A DNA stretch of 64,000 bases from Actinotalea soli (GCF_017565425.1 NZ_JAGEMK010000001.1:372001-436000), one strand, 5' to 3'; shown: positions 22,773-33,816, numbered from the stretch's first letter. The notes: a model not told the origin generated them from the letters alone. Numbers and translations: made by a program.

Positions 22773-24937
22773 GCGCGACGCACGGCACCCCGCCCGGCCC
22801 CGACCAGGAGGCCACCCGCCGTCTCGCCGGGCTTCCCGGCGAACGGGTCGCGCACGCCCTGGTCCGTGACGTGCCGCTGCCCGACGGCGGCGTCCTGGCC
22901 CTGCTGACGATCGACAACGGCCTCGACCACACCAAGCCGACGACCCTCGGGCCGGGTGGCCTGGCCGAGCTGCACACGGCGCTCACGACCCAGCGGGACC
23001 GCGCAGCGGCAGGTGAGATCCAGGCCCTCGCCGTCACCGGCAAGCCGTACTACCTCGCTGCCGGGGCGGACCTCGGCTACATGGCCGCGATCGCCGACGC
23101 CGCCGAGGCGCGGGCCGTGGCCCAGGCGGGGCACAGGACCCTCCGGCTGCTGGGCGAGCTCGGCGTCCCGACCTTCGCCTTCGTCAACGGGGCGGCCCTG
23201 GGCGGTGGGCTCGAGGTCGCCCTGCACTGCACGTACCGGTCCGCGGCCGCCGACGTCGGTGCCCTGGCCCTGCCCGAGGTCTTCCTCGGCCTGGTGCCCG
23301 GGTGGGGCGGGTGCTACCTGGCTCCGCACCTCCTGGGTGTGCGCCGGGCCGTAGACCTCGTGATCCAGCGCCCCCTGGCGAACAACCGGACCACCTCGGC
23401 CGTCGCAGCCCTCGACATGGGCCTGGTCGACACGGTCCTGGACCCCGCGGACTTCCTCGAGCAGTCGATCCGCTGGTGCGCCGAGGTCCTCGCGGGTCGC
23501 GTCGTGGTCCCGCGGCCCGAGCTCGAGGACCAGGGCACCTGGGACGCGACCGTCGCCGCTGCCCGCACGGCCCTCGACCAGCGCCTGCACGGATCGCGGC
23601 CCGCTCCCTACCGTGCCCTCGACCTGGTGGCAGCGGCACGCACGGCGAGCCGGGACGAGGCCTTCGCCGCCGAGGACGAGGTCCTCACCGAGCTCCTCAT
23701 GACCGACGAGCTGCGCGCCGGGCTCTACGCCTTCGACCTGACCACCCGCAAGGCACGCAAGCCCGCCGGGGCGCCCGACGCGGCTCTGGCGCGACCGGTG
23801 CGCCGGGTCGGGATCGTCGGCGCCGGGCTCATGGCCGGGCAGCTCGCGGTGCTCATCGCCCGGCGGCTCAAGGTCCCCGTCGTGATGCGCGAGGTCGACG
23901 AGGACCGGGTCGCCGCTGGCCTGGCCGGGGTGCGCCGGCTCGTCGAGGGCATGGCCTCGAAGGGGCGTGTGAGCGAGGACGAGGCGCACCGGCTGCTCGC
24001 CTCGATCACCATCAGCACCGACCTGGGCACCCTGGCGGGGGCGGACCTGGTGATCGAGGCCGTGACAGAGGTGATGTCGGTCAAGCAGACCGTCCTGGCC
24101 CAGCTCGAGGGCGTGGTCGACGCCGAGACCGTGCTGGCGACCAACACCTCGGCCCTGTCGGTCGCCGAGATGTCGGAGCAGCTCGAGCACCCCGAGCGCG
24201 TCGTCGGGCTGCACTTCTTCAACCCCGTCGCGCAGATGCCGCTCATCGAGGTGGTCCGGACCGCGCAGTCCTCCGACGCCGCGCTCGCGACAGCCTTCGC
24301 GGTGGCCAAGGACCTGCGCAAGACCGCGGTCGGGGTCGCCGACCGCCCCGGGTTCGTGGTCAACCGGCTGCTGCTGCGGATGCTCGCCGACGTGGCCGCG
24401 ACCGTCGAGGCCGGGACCCCGGTCGGCGTCGCCGACCGGGCCCTACGGCCTCTCGGGCTCCCGATGGGTCCCTTCGCCCTCATCCAGCTCGTCGGGCTGC
24501 CCGTCGCCCTGCACGTGCTGGGCTCCCTGCACGCCGAGCTCGGCCCGCGCTACCCGCTCTCCCCCGGGCTCGAGCGACTGGCCGCCGAAGGGCGCCGGGT
24601 GGTCCCCGAGCCGGACGGCACCGGGGCCGAGACCGAGGTCGACCCCGCGATCCAGGAGGCCTTCGGCGAGCCTGGTGGGCCCGGGGCCCTCGACGAGGCC
24701 GGGGTGCTCGACGTCGTCCGGCGGGGCCTGGCGCAGGAGATCGGGTTCATGCTCGAGGAGCAGGTCGTGGCCGGGCCCGAGCAGATCGACCTGTGCATGG
24801 TGCTCGGCGCGGGCTGGCCGTTCCACCTCGGCGGGATCATCCCCTACCTGGACCGCACCGGGGTGAGCGAGGACGTCATCGGTCGCCGTCTGCTCGCGCG
24901 CGGGACCGCGGACCTCCCGGAACGCGTCAGCTCCTGA
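22769..24937 (+). CDS. fadB: Fatty acid oxidation complex alpha subunit (enoyl-CoA hydratase / 3-hydroxyacyl-CoA dehydrogenase)
   Basis: This 722-residue bifunctional protein hydrates 2-enoyl-CoA and oxidises the 3-hydroxyacyl-CoA with NAD. The crotonase domain covers about residues 30-300; its oxyanion loop reads VNGAALGGGLEVALHC and the catalytic acidic residue lies in ALPEVFLGLVPGWGG. The NAD-binding domain starts near residue 345 (VGIVGAGLMAGQLA), with the family ATNTSALSV and HFFNPVAQMPLIEVV, and the C-terminal dimer domain follows from PGFVVNRLL. The canonical GxGxMG has Ala in place of the last Gly. The start overlaps fadA (ATGA). It ends 34 bp from the convergent pflA. Confidence 0.95.
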   Translation: MSATHGTPPGPDQEATRRLAGLPGERVAHALVRDVPLPDGGVLALLTIDNGLDHTKPTTLGPGGLAELHTALTTQRDRAAAGEIQALAVTGKPYYLAAGADLGYMAAIADAAEARAVAQAGHRTLRLLGELGVPTFAFVNGAALGGGLEVALHCTYRSAAADVGALALPEVFLGLVPGWGGCYLAPHLLGVRRAVDLVIQRPLANNRTTSAVAALDMGLVDTVLDPADFLEQSIRWCAEVLAGRVVVPRPELEDQGTWDATVAAARTALDQRLHGSRPAPYRALDLVAAARTASRDEAFAAEDEVLTELLMTDELRAGLYAFDLTTRKARKPAGAPDAALARPVRRVGIVGAGLMAGQLAVLIARRLKVPVVMREVDEDRVAAGLAGVRRLVEGMASKGRVSEDEAHRLLASITISTDLGTLAGADLVIEAVTEVMSVKQTVLAQLEGVVDAETVLATNTSALSVAEMSEQLEHPERVVGLHFFNPVAQMPLIEVVRTAQSSDAALATAFAVAKDLRKTAVGVADRPGFVVNRLLLRMLADVAATVEAGTPVGVADRALRPLGLPMGPFALIQLVGLPVALHVLGSLHAELGPRYPLSPGLERLAAEGRRVVPEPDGTGAETEVDPAIQEAFGEPGGPGALDEAGVLDVVRRGLAQEIGFMLEEQVVAGPEQIDLCMVLGAGWPFHLGGIIPYLDRTGVSEDVIGRRLLARGTADLPERVSS

Positions 24938-24970
24938 CCTTGCGCCCGGTGGTCTGCTCGGCCCCTGCCC

Positions 24971-25915
24971 TCAGCGGACGGTGAGGCCCCTGCTGCGGAA
25001 CTGCTCGCGCACGCGTTCGACGAGCTCGGGGGTCGGGGCCGGGGTGTCCTCGAGCTCGTAGCGCAGGCCCAGGCTCGCCCACTTGTCCCGGCCCATCTGG
25101 TGGAAGGGAAGCACCTCCACGCGCGAGACGCTGCTCAGGCTCGCGACGTAGTCGGCGACCGCGTCGACGTTCTCGGGGGCGTCGGTGAGCCCCGGGACCA
25201 GGACGAAGCGCACCCAGATCTCGGTGCCGCGGGCTGCGAGGCGTCGGCCGAACTCGAGGGTCGGCTCGAGCTCGCGCCCGGTGACCCGACGGTAGGTCTC
25301 GGGGATGCCGGACTTGACGTCGAGCAGCACCAGATCGATGTCCTCGAGCATCGCGTCGGTGCAGTGCGCACCCAGGTAGCCCGAGGTGTCGACGGCGGTG
25401 TGGATGCCCATCTCCTTGGCCCCGCGCAGGATGCGTGCGACGAAGGCCGGCTGCATGAGGGGCTCTCCCCCGGAGATCGTGATGCCGCCGCCCGTGACCT
25501 CGAAGATCGAACGGTAGCGAGTGATACGGGAGAGCAGCTCGTCAGCGGTCACCGGCTCGCCCCGACGCATCTCCATCGTGTCGGGGTTGTGGCAGTACAG
25601 GCACTGCAGGGGGCACCCGGACAGGAAGGTCGTGAGTCGGGTCCCCGGACCGTCCACCGCGGTCACCAGCTCCCACGAGTGCAAGGACCCGAGCTCGCCG
25701 GCCCGCATCTGCGCGAAGCGCTCGCTCCGGTCGGCCTCGCTGAGCTCGAGCCCTGAGGTGCCCGAGGAGGACCGGCCGTACGCACCGCCGACCACGGGGA
25801 CGCCGAGCTCCACGATGGGGGCGCCGTCGGGGCCCGCGGGCACGGCGTGATCAGCGGCCCGCGTCGAGCCGTCGCCCTGCACCCTGGAGGCCGCTGTGCT
25901 GGCTGCTGTGGTCAT
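24971..25915 (-). CDS. pflA: Pyruvate formate-lyase activating enzyme (radical SAM)
   Basis: This 314-residue enzyme puts the glycyl radical on PflB under anoxia. The radical-SAM cluster cysteines are Cys91, Cys95 and Cys98 (SGCPLQCLYCHNPDT), followed by the SAM-binding GGGITISGGEPLMQ and DTSGYLG. The motif HSWELVTAVDGPGTR before the cluster is PflA-specific. An N-terminal polar extension of about 75 residues is longer than in E. coli PflA (246 aa) but usual in cellulomonads as I recall. The ATG at 25915 has CACACT 6 nt upstream, so the message may be leaderless. It lies 178 bp downstream of pflB beyond a hairpin, so it probably has its own promoter. Confidence 0.93.
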   Translation of the reverse strand: MTTAASTAASRVQGDGSTRAADHAVPAGPDGAPIVELGVPVVGGAYGRSSSGTSGLELSEADRSERFAQMRAGELGSLHSWELVTAVDGPGTRLTTFLSGCPLQCLYCHNPDTMEMRRGEPVTADELLSRITRYRSIFEVTGGGITISGGEPLMQPAFVARILRGAKEMGIHTAVDTSGYLGAHCTDAMLEDIDLVLLDVKSGIPETYRRVTGRELEPTLEFGRRLAARGTEIWVRFVLVPGLTDAPENVDAVADYVASLSSVSRVEVLPFHQMGRDKWASLGLRYELEDTPAPTPELVERVREQFRSRGLTVR

Positions 25916-25951
25916 GAGCCCAGTGTGCCCCGCGGCCCCGGCCAAGTCGTA

Positions 25952-25963
25952 GGACGAATGTCC
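25952..25963. promoter_or_regulatory. DosR/NarL-type inverted repeat upstream of pflA
   Basis: GGAC-GAAT-GTCC has the same half-sites and 4-nt spacing as the core of the actinobacterial DosR/DevR box (GGGAC-N4-GTCCC), lacking the outermost base pair. If pflA is leaderless from 25915, the dyad is centred at -42.5, an activator position. The regulator is inferred only. Confidence 0.4.
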
Positions 25964-26018
25964 GCCCTCCTCGGTCCCGCGCAGACCAGCCGTCGCCTCC
26001 CCCGCCCCGCCGCGGGAC

Positions 26019-26063
26019 GCACGAGGGCGCGGCCCCAGATGACCTGGGACCGCGTCCTCGTGC
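26019..26063 (-). terminator. Terminator/attenuator hairpin between pflB and pflA
   Basis: A long stem (GCACGAGG, CGCGG, CCCAG on one side and CTGGG, CCGCG, CCTCGTGC on the other, with two single mismatches and loop ATGAC) begins 30 bp past the pflB stop. It should end or weaken transcription before pflA. Confidence 0.72.
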
Positions 26064-26093
26064 GGTGCGGGTGCCGGAGCCCGCGTGGTCGGG

Positions 26094-28367
26094 TCAGAGC
26101 CCGCCGTGGAAGGTCCGCGACAGCACGTCGAGCTGCTGCTCACGGGTCAGCCGGACGAAGTTCACCGCGTACCCCGACACGCGGATCGTCAGCTGGGGGT
26201 AGTTCTCGGGGTGCTCCATGGCGTCCTCGAGGGTCTCGCGGTTGAGCACGTTGATGTTCACGTGGAACCCGTGCGACACGTTGTACCCGTCGAGCAGCCC
26301 CACCAGGTTGGTGATCTGCTCCGGCCGGTCCCGCCCCAGCCCCGAGGGCACGACCGTCGAGGTCAGCGAGATGCCGTCCATCGAGTCCTCGTACGGGAGC
26401 TTCGCCACGCTGAGCGCGCTCGCGAGCATGCCGTGCGTGTCCCGCCCGTTCATCGGGTTGGCCCCAGGCGCGAACGGCTCACCGGTGCGGCGTCCGTCGG
26501 GGGTGTTGCCCGTGTGCTTGCCGTAGACCACGTTCGAGGTGATCGTGAGCACCGACTGCGTGTGCAGGGCACCCCGGTAGGTGGGCTGCTGACGGATCTT
26601 GTCCATGAAGCTGCGGACGAGCTCGACGGCGATCGCGTCCACCCGGTCGTCGTCGTTGCCGAAGGTCGGGTAGTCCCCCTCGACCGTGTAGTCCACGACC
26701 AGGCCGGTCTCGTCGCGCACCGGGCGCACGGTCGCGTACCTGATCGCCGAGAGCGAGTCGGCCGCCACCGAGAGCCCCGCGATCCCGCAGGCCAGGGTCC
26801 TCAGCACAGCACGGTCGTGCAGGGCCATCTCGAGCCGCTCGTAGGCGTACTTGTCGTGCGACCAGTGGATGCAGTTGAGGGCGTCCACGTAGGTCTGCGC
26901 AAGCCACTCGAGCAGGGTGTCGTACGCCGAGTACACCTCGTCGTAGTCGAGCACCTCGCCCTGCAGCGGCATGGTGACCGGGCCGATCTGCTTGCCCGAC
27001 ACCTCGTCACGACCACCGTTGATCGCGTACAGCAGCGCCTTGGCCAGGTTCACCCGGGCCCCGAAGAACTGCATCTGCTTGCCGACCCGCATGGCCGAGA
27101 CGCAGCACGCGATCGCGGCGTCGTCGCCCCACGCGGGGCGGATCAGCTCGTCGGACTCGTACTGGATGGCCGAGGTGTCGATCGACACCTGGGCGCAGAA
27201 GCGCTTGAACCCGTCGGGCAGCTTGTGGCTCCACAGGACGGTCAGGTTCGGCTCGGGGGCCGGGCCCAGGTTGTAGAGGGTCTGCAGGTAGCGGAAGGAG
27301 GTCCGGGTGACGAGCGGACGCCCGTCCTCACCGACGCCGCCGAGGGACTCGGTCACCCACGTCGGGTCGCCCGAGAAGAGCGCGTCGTACTCGGGGGTGC
27401 GCAGGAACCGCACGATGCGCAGCTTGATGACGAAGTCGTCGATCAGCTCCTGGGCCTGCTCCTCGGTCAGCACGCCCGCCGCGATGTCGCGCTCGAGGTA
27501 CACGTCGAGGAAGGTCGAGGTCCGGCCGAGGGACATGGCCGCACCGTTCTGCTCCTTGACCGCACCCAGGTAGGCGAAGTAGAGCCACTGCACGGCCTCG
27601 TGGGCATTCGCCGCGGGCCGCGAGATGTCGAAGCCGTAGGAGGCCGCCATGCGCTTGAGCTCGCCCAGGGCACGGACCTGCTCGGCGATCTCCTCACGCT
27701 CACGGATGACGTCCTCGGTCGAGCGCTCCATGTCGAGCTCGGCCCGCTCGAGCTTCTTGGCCTCGATGAGGGCGTCGACGCCGTAGAGGGCCACGCGGCG
27801 GTAGTCGCCGATGATCCGGCCACGACCGTAGGCGTCCGGCAGCCCGGTGATGAGGTGGGAGCTGCGGGCGGCCCGGACGTCGGGCGGGTAGACGTCGAAG
27901 ACGCCGGCGTTGTGGGTCTTGCGGTACTCGGTGAAGATCCGCTTGACCTGGTCGTCGGCCTCGTAGCCGTAGGTGGTCAGGGCGTTCTCGACCATGCGCC
28001 AGCCGCCGTAGGGCATGATCGCGCGCTTGAGGGGGGCGTCGGTCTGGAGCCCGACGATGAGCTCGTTGTCCTTGTCGATGTACCCGGGCGCGTGGGCCGT
28101 GATCGACGACGGGGTGTTGGCGTCGACGTCGTAGATGCCCTTGGCCCGCTCCTCGGGGAACATGTCGGCCAGTCGCTGCCAGATCCCCGTGGTGCGGGCG
28201 GTGGCCCCCGCGAGGAACTCGGCGTCGCCGGTGTAGGGGGTGTAGTTGCGCTGGATGAAGTCACGCACGTCGACGTGGTCCTGCCACGGACCACTGACGA
28301 ACCCGCGCCAGGCGGGGGTCGGGCCGTGCGGCGTGACCGTGGTGCCTGCATCTGTCGTGATGGCCAT
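26094..28367 (-). CDS. pflB: Formate C-acetyltransferase (pyruvate formate-lyase)
   Basis: This 757-residue glycyl-radical enzyme converts pyruvate and CoA to acetyl-CoA and formate without oxygen. The catalytic Cys421-Cys422 pair ([12 protein letters not shown]) and the radical Gly732 ([13 protein letters not shown]) sit almost exactly as in E. coli PflB (418/419 and 734). Other landmarks are FGNDDDRVD and the substrate-arginine regions. GAGGAG precedes the ATG by about 10 nt. The activating enzyme PflA is the next gene downstream. Its presence marks a facultatively fermentative organism. Possible operators lie at 28466-28481 and around 28425-28439. Confidence 0.97.
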   Translation of the reverse strand: MAITTDAGTTVTPHGPTPAWRGFVSGPWQDHVDVRDFIQRNYTPYTGDAEFLAGATARTTGIWQRLADMFPEERAKGIYDVDANTPSSITAHAPGYIDKDNELIVGLQTDAPLKRAIMPYGGWRMVENALTTYGYEADDQVKRIFTEYRKTHNAGVFDVYPPDVRAARSSHLITGLPDAYGRGRIIGDYRRVALYGVDALIEAKKLERAELDMERSTEDVIREREEIAEQVRALGELKRMAASYGFDISRPAANAHEAVQWLYFAYLGAVKEQNGAAMSLGRTSTFLDVYLERDIAAGVLTEEQAQELIDDFVIKLRIVRFLRTPEYDALFSGDPTWVTESLGGVGEDGRPLVTRTSFRYLQTLYNLGPAPEPNLTVLWSHKLPDGFKRFCAQVSIDTSAIQYESDELIRPAWGDDAAIACCVSAMRVGKQMQFFGARVNLAKALLYAINGGRDEVSGKQIGPVTMPLQGEVLDYDEVYSAYDTLLEWLAQTYVDALNCIHWSHDKYAYERLEMALHDRAVLRTLACGIAGLSVAADSLSAIRYATVRPVRDETGLVVDYTVEGDYPTFGNDDDRVDAIAVELVRSFMDKIRQQPTYRGALHTQSVLTITSNVVYGKHTGNTPDGRRTGEPFAPGANPMNGRDTHGMLASALSVAKLPYEDSMDGISLTSTVVPSGLGRDRPEQITNLVGLLDGYNVSHGFHVNINVLNRETLEDAMEHPENYPQLTIRVSGYAVNFVRLTREQQLDVLSRTFHGGL

Positions 28368-28424
28368 GGGACTGCGCTCCTCGTGGTCGGGCTCCGGTGT
28401 CCTCGACGCTACGCGCGCAGTCAT

Positions 28425-28439
28425 GGGACGACCTGGGAC
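28425..28439. promoter_or_regulatory. Direct GGGAC repeat upstream of pflB
   Basis: GGGAC occurs at 28425-28429 and again at 28435-28439, exactly 10 bp apart, 58-72 bp before the pflB ATG. GGGAC is the half-site of DosR-type boxes, here as a direct repeat on one helical face. A TAGCGT box (minus strand, 28411-28406) nearby could be the -10. Confidence 0.3.
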
Positions 28440-28465
28440 CTTCGGCTCGACCTCACCGTACCGAG

Positions 28466-28481
28466 CGTGACCCCGGTCACA
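28466..28481. promoter_or_regulatory. CRP/FNR-type operator candidate in the pflB upstream region
   Basis: CGTGA-CCCCGG-TCACA matches 9 of 10 bases of the CRP/GlxR consensus TGTGA-N6-TCACA, centred about 106 bp before the pflB ATG and 22 bp past the dxs stop. The same bases can also pair in a dxs 3' hairpin (GACC.CCGGT / ACCGG.GGTC, 28469-28490), so a terminator is the competing explanation. Confidence 0.4.
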
Positions 28482-28502
28482 CCGGTGGTCGAGGGGAGAA
28501 GC

Positions 28503-30383
28503 TCAGACCGCGGGGCCGCGCACGAGCGCCAGCACGTCGTGGGCGACGTCCTCGGCACGCAGACGCAGGGTCTCGAGGAGCTGGGCCCGGGTCGCGTGGT
28601 CGAGGAAGGTCAACGGGATCCCCACGGCCTGGACCGGCACGCCGACGCCCGCCTCGGCGCACCGCTGACCCAGCACCGCGCCGACCCCGCCCTCGACGAG
28701 CCCGTCCTCGACGACCACCACGTGGTCGTGCTCCCCCGCGAGCTTGACGAGCGCCGCGGGGACCGGGAGCACCCATCGAGGGTCCACCACGGTCGTCGGG
28801 AGACCCTCGGCGTCGAGCATCCGACCGACCTCGACGGCGAGGTGCGCCATCGGACCGATCCCCACGACCAGGACCGACGCCCCGTCCCCGGCGTGCCGGG
28901 CGAGCACGTCGACCCCGTCGACCGTGTCCACGGCCTCGAGGGCGTCGGGCAGGGGCCCCTTGGGGTAGCGGACGACCGTCGGGGCGTCGTCGACGTCGAC
29001 CGCCTCCCGGAGCGCGCTGCGCAGGGTCGGCTCGTCCCGCGGGGCGGCGAGGTGCAGGCCCGGGACCATGCGCATCAGCGACATGTCCCACATCCCGTTG
29101 TGGCTCGCCCCGTCGTCCCCCGTGAGACCCGCACGGTCGAGCACGAAGGTGACCCCCGCACGGTGCAGCGCGACGTCGAGCAGCACCTGGTCGAAGGCAC
29201 GGTTGAGGAAGGTCGCGTAGACCGCGACCACGGGGTGCAGCCCCGCGAAGGCCATCCCGGCCGCCGAGGTCACGGCGTGCTGCTCGGCGATCCCGACGTC
29301 GAAGGCGCGGGCAGGGAACTCGGCGGCGAACGGGGCGAGCCCGACGGGCTGGAGCATCGCCGCGGTGATTCCCACCACGTCGGGCCGCCGACGTCCGATC
29401 CGGACCATCTCGTCGGCGAAGACCGAGGTCCACCCGAAGCGCGAAGGGGCCACCGGCAGGCCCGTCTCGGGATGGATCTTGCCGACCGCGTGGAAGCGGT
29501 CCGCGACGTCCTGCTCGGCCGGGACGTAGCCCCGGCCCTTCTCGGTGATCACGTGCACGATCACGGGCCCGCCGAAGGCCTTGGCCCGGCGCAGCGACTG
29601 CTCGACCGCCGTGACGTCGTGGCCGTCGACCGGGCCCACGTACTTGATGCCGAGGTCCTCGAAGAGTCCCTGGGGCGCCACGACGTCCTTGAGGCCCTTC
29701 TTGAGGCCGTGCAACGCCTCGTAGGCCAGACGCCCCGGTGGGCCCGAGCGCCGCAGGGTGCGCTTGCCCCACGCGAGGAAGTTCTCGTAGCCGCGGGTCG
29801 TGCGCAGGGTGTCGAGGTGGTGGGCGAGCCCGCCGATGGTGGGGTCGTAGGAGCGGCCGTTGTCGTTGACGACGACCACCAGCCGCCGGTCCTGCCCCGC
29901 GGCGATGTTGTTGAGCGCCTCCCAGGCCATGCCCCCCGTGAGCGCGCCGTCGCCGATCACCGCGACCACGTGCCGGTCGACGTGCCCACGCAGCTCGTTG
30001 GCCTTGGCGATCCCGTCAGCCCAGGACAACGCCGTCGAGGCGTGGGAGTTCTCCACGACGTCGTGGACGGACTCCTCCCGGCACGGGTAGCCCGAGAGCC
30101 CGCCGCGCTGGCGCAGGCCCGCGAAGTCCGACCTTCCCGTCAGCATCTTGTGCACATAGGTCTGGTGCCCGGTGTCGAAGATCATGGTGTCCCGCGGGGA
30201 CTCGAAGGCCCGGTGCATCGCGAGCGTGAGCTCGACGACCCCGAGGTTCGGGCCGAGGTGGCCCCCGGTGCGGGAGACCGAGGCGACCAGGAAGTCCCGG
30301 ATCTCCTGCGCGAGCCCCTCGAGCTGGGCAGGACGCAGGGCCCGGACGTCGGCGGGCGAGCTGATCCGCGGGAGGATGGCCAT
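28503..30383 (-). CDS. dxs: 1-deoxy-D-xylulose-5-phosphate synthase
   Basis: This 626-residue thiamine-diphosphate enzyme makes DXP from pyruvate and glyceraldehyde 3-phosphate, the entry step of the MEP isoprenoid pathway. The TPP-binding [16 protein letters not shown]...VVVVNDN, the N-terminal [14 protein letters not shown], the transketolase central [17 protein letters not shown] and the C-terminal domain are all present. The ATG at 30383 is fixed by TACCAT 6 nt upstream on the minus strand, a leaderless arrangement. It would feed the prenyltransferase at 837 and the polyprenyl synthase at 62985. The gene position matches Rv2682c. Confidence 0.96.
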   Translation of the reverse strand: MAILPRISSPADVRALRPAQLEGLAQEIRDFLVASVSRTGGHLGPNLGVVELTLAMHRAFESPRDTMIFDTGHQTYVHKMLTGRSDFAGLRQRGGLSGYPCREESVHDVVENSHASTALSWADGIAKANELRGHVDRHVVAVIGDGALTGGMAWEALNNIAAGQDRRLVVVVNDNGRSYDPTIGGLAHHLDTLRTTRGYENFLAWGKRTLRRSGPPGRLAYEALHGLKKGLKDVVAPQGLFEDLGIKYVGPVDGHDVTAVEQSLRRAKAFGGPVIVHVITEKGRGYVPAEQDVADRFHAVGKIHPETGLPVAPSRFGWTSVFADEMVRIGRRRPDVVGITAAMLQPVGLAPFAAEFPARAFDVGIAEQHAVTSAAGMAFAGLHPVVAVYATFLNRAFDQVLLDVALHRAGVTFVLDRAGLTGDDGASHNGMWDMSLMRMVPGLHLAAPRDEPTLRSALREAVDVDDAPTVVRYPKGPLPDALEAVDTVDGVDVLARHAGDGASVLVVGIGPMAHLAVEVGRMLDAEGLPTTVVDPRWVLPVPAALVKLAGEHDHVVVVEDGLVEGGVGAVLGQRCAEAGVGVPVQAVGIPLTFLDHATRAQLLETLRLRAEDVAHDVLALVRGPAV

Positions 30384-30389
30384 CAGAGC

Positions 30390-31922
<1,533 letters not shown>

Positions 31923-31926
31923 CCCG

Positions 31927-32649
31927 GTGAGTGCGGGCCCGCCCCACGGTGGCGAGGCCGGCCCGGGCCGGCCCCCCCGGGGCCAGCTCGAGGACCTGGT
32001 AGCCCGCGGCGTCGACTGGGGTCCCTGGGCCCGGCAGGCCCTGCGGACCCAGCAGGACGCCCGGCCCGCCGCGGTGCTCATCCTCCTGGGCGCCCTCGAC
32101 GGCCGACCCGCTCATCACCCGAGCCCGGCCGTGCCGCAGGACCTCGACGTGCTGCTCCTGGGGCGCTCCCCGGCGCTGACCCACCACCCCGGGCAGGTCT
32201 CCTTCCCTGGCGGGCGCCTCGACCCGGGGGACGACGGACCCGTCGCCGCCGCCCTGCGGGAGGCCGTCGAGGAGACCGGCCTCGACCGCACGGGGGTGGA
32301 CGTGCTCGGCACGCTCGCGCCGGTGCCCGTCCCGGTGAGCAGGCACCTGGTCACGCCGGTCCTGGCCTGGTGGGCAGCCCCCTCCCCGGTGGGGGTCGTC
32401 GACCACGCCGAGTCGAGCGTCGTGTTCCGCGCCCCGGTGGCCGACCTCATCGACCCGGGCAGGCGGCGATCTGCCACCACGTACCGGGGCCGTCCCGTGG
32501 GGCGGACCCCGGCCTTCCTGGTCGACTCGCTCGACGGCGGCGCCCCGCACGTGGTCTGGGGCTTCACGGCCCTGCTCCTCGACAGGGTCCTCGACGCCCT
32601 GGGCTGGGCCGAGCCCTGGGACCCGTCCCGCACGATCGAGGTGCCCTGA
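31927..32649 (+). CDS. Nudix hydrolase, coenzyme A pyrophosphatase type
   Basis: This 240-residue protein carries the CoA-specific UPF0035 signature [21 protein letters not shown] directly before a Nudix box ([25 protein letters not shown]). The first acidic position of the box is Asp rather than Glu, common in this subfamily; the REAVEE helix is intact. Members split CoA or its derivatives into 3',5'-ADP and phosphopantetheine, clearing damaged CoA. The GTG start is 4 nt after guaB1. An approximately 20-residue Gly/Pro-rich leader precedes the domain. Confidence 0.88.
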   Translation: MSAGPPHGGEAGPGRPPRGQLEDLVARGVDWGPWARQALRTQQDARPAAVLILLGALDGRPAHHPSPAVPQDLDVLLLGRSPALTHHPGQVSFPGGRLDPGDDGPVAAALREAVEETGLDRTGVDVLGTLAPVPVPVSRHLVTPVLAWWAAPSPVGVVDHAESSVVFRAPVADLIDPGRRRSATTYRGRPVGRTPAFLVDSLDGGAPHVVWGFTALLLDRVLDALGWAEPWDPSRTIEVP

Positions 32650-32675
32650 GCCGCACGCCGTGGCATGACGGGCAG

Positions 32676-32690
32676 GACGGGACGGGACGG
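32676..32690. repeat. GACGG microsatellite (three copies)
   Basis: Three tandem GACGG units lie in the 79-bp gap after the Nudix gene. They are non-coding, and no promoter role is apparent. Confidence 0.6.
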
Positions 32691-32728
32691 GCCGTGACGT
32701 AGCCGGGGGCTCCTGCGACGATGGCTCC

Positions 32729-33010
32729 ATGAGCGACACCCCGACAGCTGCAGCCCGGGCGAGCGCTGGCCCGACCGACTGGGTCAGCGGCGAACGCGTC
32801 TTCGCGCCCCCGGCGGGCACCCTCGACCCGGACTGGCTGGTCCCCGCCGTGCTGGAGGCCGTCCCCGGTGCGACGCCCGGCCAGGCGCAGACCGCCGTGG
32901 TCGCGGCATGGCAGGCGACGCGGGCCGCCGAGCCCGTGCCTGGCGGCACGCCGCTCGAGCGGGCTGCGGCCGGTGCGGTCGCCGAGGCGGTCAGGGCCTT
33001 CGGTGCCTGA
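32729..33010 (+). CDS. Small hypothetical protein
   Basis: This 93-residue acidic/alanine-rich protein opens MSDTPTAAARASAGPTDWVSGERVFAPP. I do not recognise the family. The first 28 residues look disordered; residues 35-93 form two or three predicted helices (DWLVPAVLEAVPGATPGQAQTAVVAAWQAT, PLERAAAGAVAEAVRAF). No membrane segment, cysteine or catalytic motif is visible. The ATG has GACGAT 6 nt upstream, consistent with a leaderless start. The stop overlaps the following amidotransferase gene by 8 bp, so the two are co-expressed and the small protein may partner with it. Confidence 0.6.
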   Translation: MSDTPTAAARASAGPTDWVSGERVFAPPAGTLDPDWLVPAVLEAVPGATPGQAQTAVVAAWQATRAAEPVPGGTPLERAAAGAVAEAVRAFGA

Positions 33011-33707
33011 GCCCCGTCGCCTGCTGGTGCTGCGCCACGTGCCCTGGGAGGGGCCGGGCCTGGTGACGACCGGCCTCCAGGACGTGCCGACCGAGGACCG
33101 GCTCGTGGTCGACGAGGCCGATCCCGAGCTGCCGCCGGCCGCAGACCTCGCAGGGCTCGTCGTCATGGGTGGCCCGATGGGGGCCGACGACCTCCTCGAG
33201 CACCCGGGGCTCGTCGCCGAACGACGCATCCTGGCCGACGCCGTCGACGCCGAGGTCCCCGTGATCGGGATCTGCCTGGGCATGCAGCTCCTCGCCTGCG
33301 CCCTGGGTGCGTCGCTCCACCCCGGGCACGGCACGGAGATCGGTCTCGGTCCGGTGGACCTGCTGGCCCCCGACCCCGTGCTCGACCCGCTCGGCCCTCG
33401 GCCCGAGGTCCTGCACTGGCACTCAGACGCGGTGGACCTGCCCGCGGGCGCAGCGCTGCTCGCCTCGAGCCCGCTGACCCCGGTCCAGGCCTTCCGAGCA
33501 GGTAGTGCCCTGGGGCTGCAGTTCCACCTCGAGGTCGACCGCTCGCTGCTCGGCGCCTGGCTCGCCGAGCCCTTCATGCAGGCCGACCTGGCGGCCCACG
33601 GCATCAGCGGGATGGCCGAGGCCGGGGAGCGGGTCCTGCCCTCCCTCACGCCCGCAGCGATCCGCGGCCTCGGCACCTTCGCCGAGGCCGTCCGCGCGCG
33701 GGCCTGA
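33003..33707 (+). CDS. Type 1 glutamine amidotransferase domain protein
   Basis: This 234-residue class I GATase has the nucleophile elbow VIGICLGMQLLA (Cys91) and His175/Glu177 in LQFHLEVD, so the triad is complete. VLHWHSDAVDLPAG is the usual substrate-pocket strand, and VVMGGPMGADD forms the oxyanion loop. Such stand-alone proteins resemble the GMP synthase amidotransferase subunit or gamma-glutamyl hydrolases; the amination partner is not evident. The GTG at 33003 overlaps the upstream small gene by 8 bases. The stop codon sits in the first unit of a tandem repeat. Confidence 0.85.
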   Translation: MPEPRRLLVLRHVPWEGPGLVTTGLQDVPTEDRLVVDEADPELPPAADLAGLVVMGGPMGADDLLEHPGLVAERRILADAVDAEVPVIGICLGMQLLACALGASLHPGHGTEIGLGPVDLLAPDPVLDPLGPRPEVLHWHSDAVDLPAGAALLASSPLTPVQAFRAGSALGLQFHLEVDRSLLGAWLAEPFMQADLAAHGISGMAEAGERVLPSLTPAAIRGLGTFAEAVRARA

Positions 33708-33746
33708 TCGGCACCCGGGTCTGATCGGCACCCGGGTCTGATCGGC
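33704..33746. repeat. 17-bp tandem repeat at the end of the amidotransferase gene
   Basis: The unit CTGATCGGCACCCGGGT occurs at 33704-33720 and 33721-33737, then CTGATCGGC continues to 33746. The first copy contains the amidotransferase TGA stop. The exact copies look like a recent slippage duplication. Confidence 0.9.
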
Positions 33747-33775
33747 GCGGACCAGACGACCTGCGCCGGACGGAC

Positions 33776-33816
33776 GCAGCCCGGGGCACCTCCCGTCAGG
33801 AGGTACCCCGGGCTGC
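33776..33816. terminator. Strong bidirectional terminator between the amidotransferase gene and acnA
   Basis: GCAGCCCGGGG and CCCCGGGCTGC pair perfectly over 11 bp; after one C/A mismatch the stem continues with ACCTCC/GGAGGT around the loop CGTCA. It lies between convergent genes. Confidence 0.9.

Noticed and set aside
32676-32690. GACGG triplet repeat as a phase-variable promoter element
   Set aside because: Only three units, not located between -35 and -10 elements of any gene.
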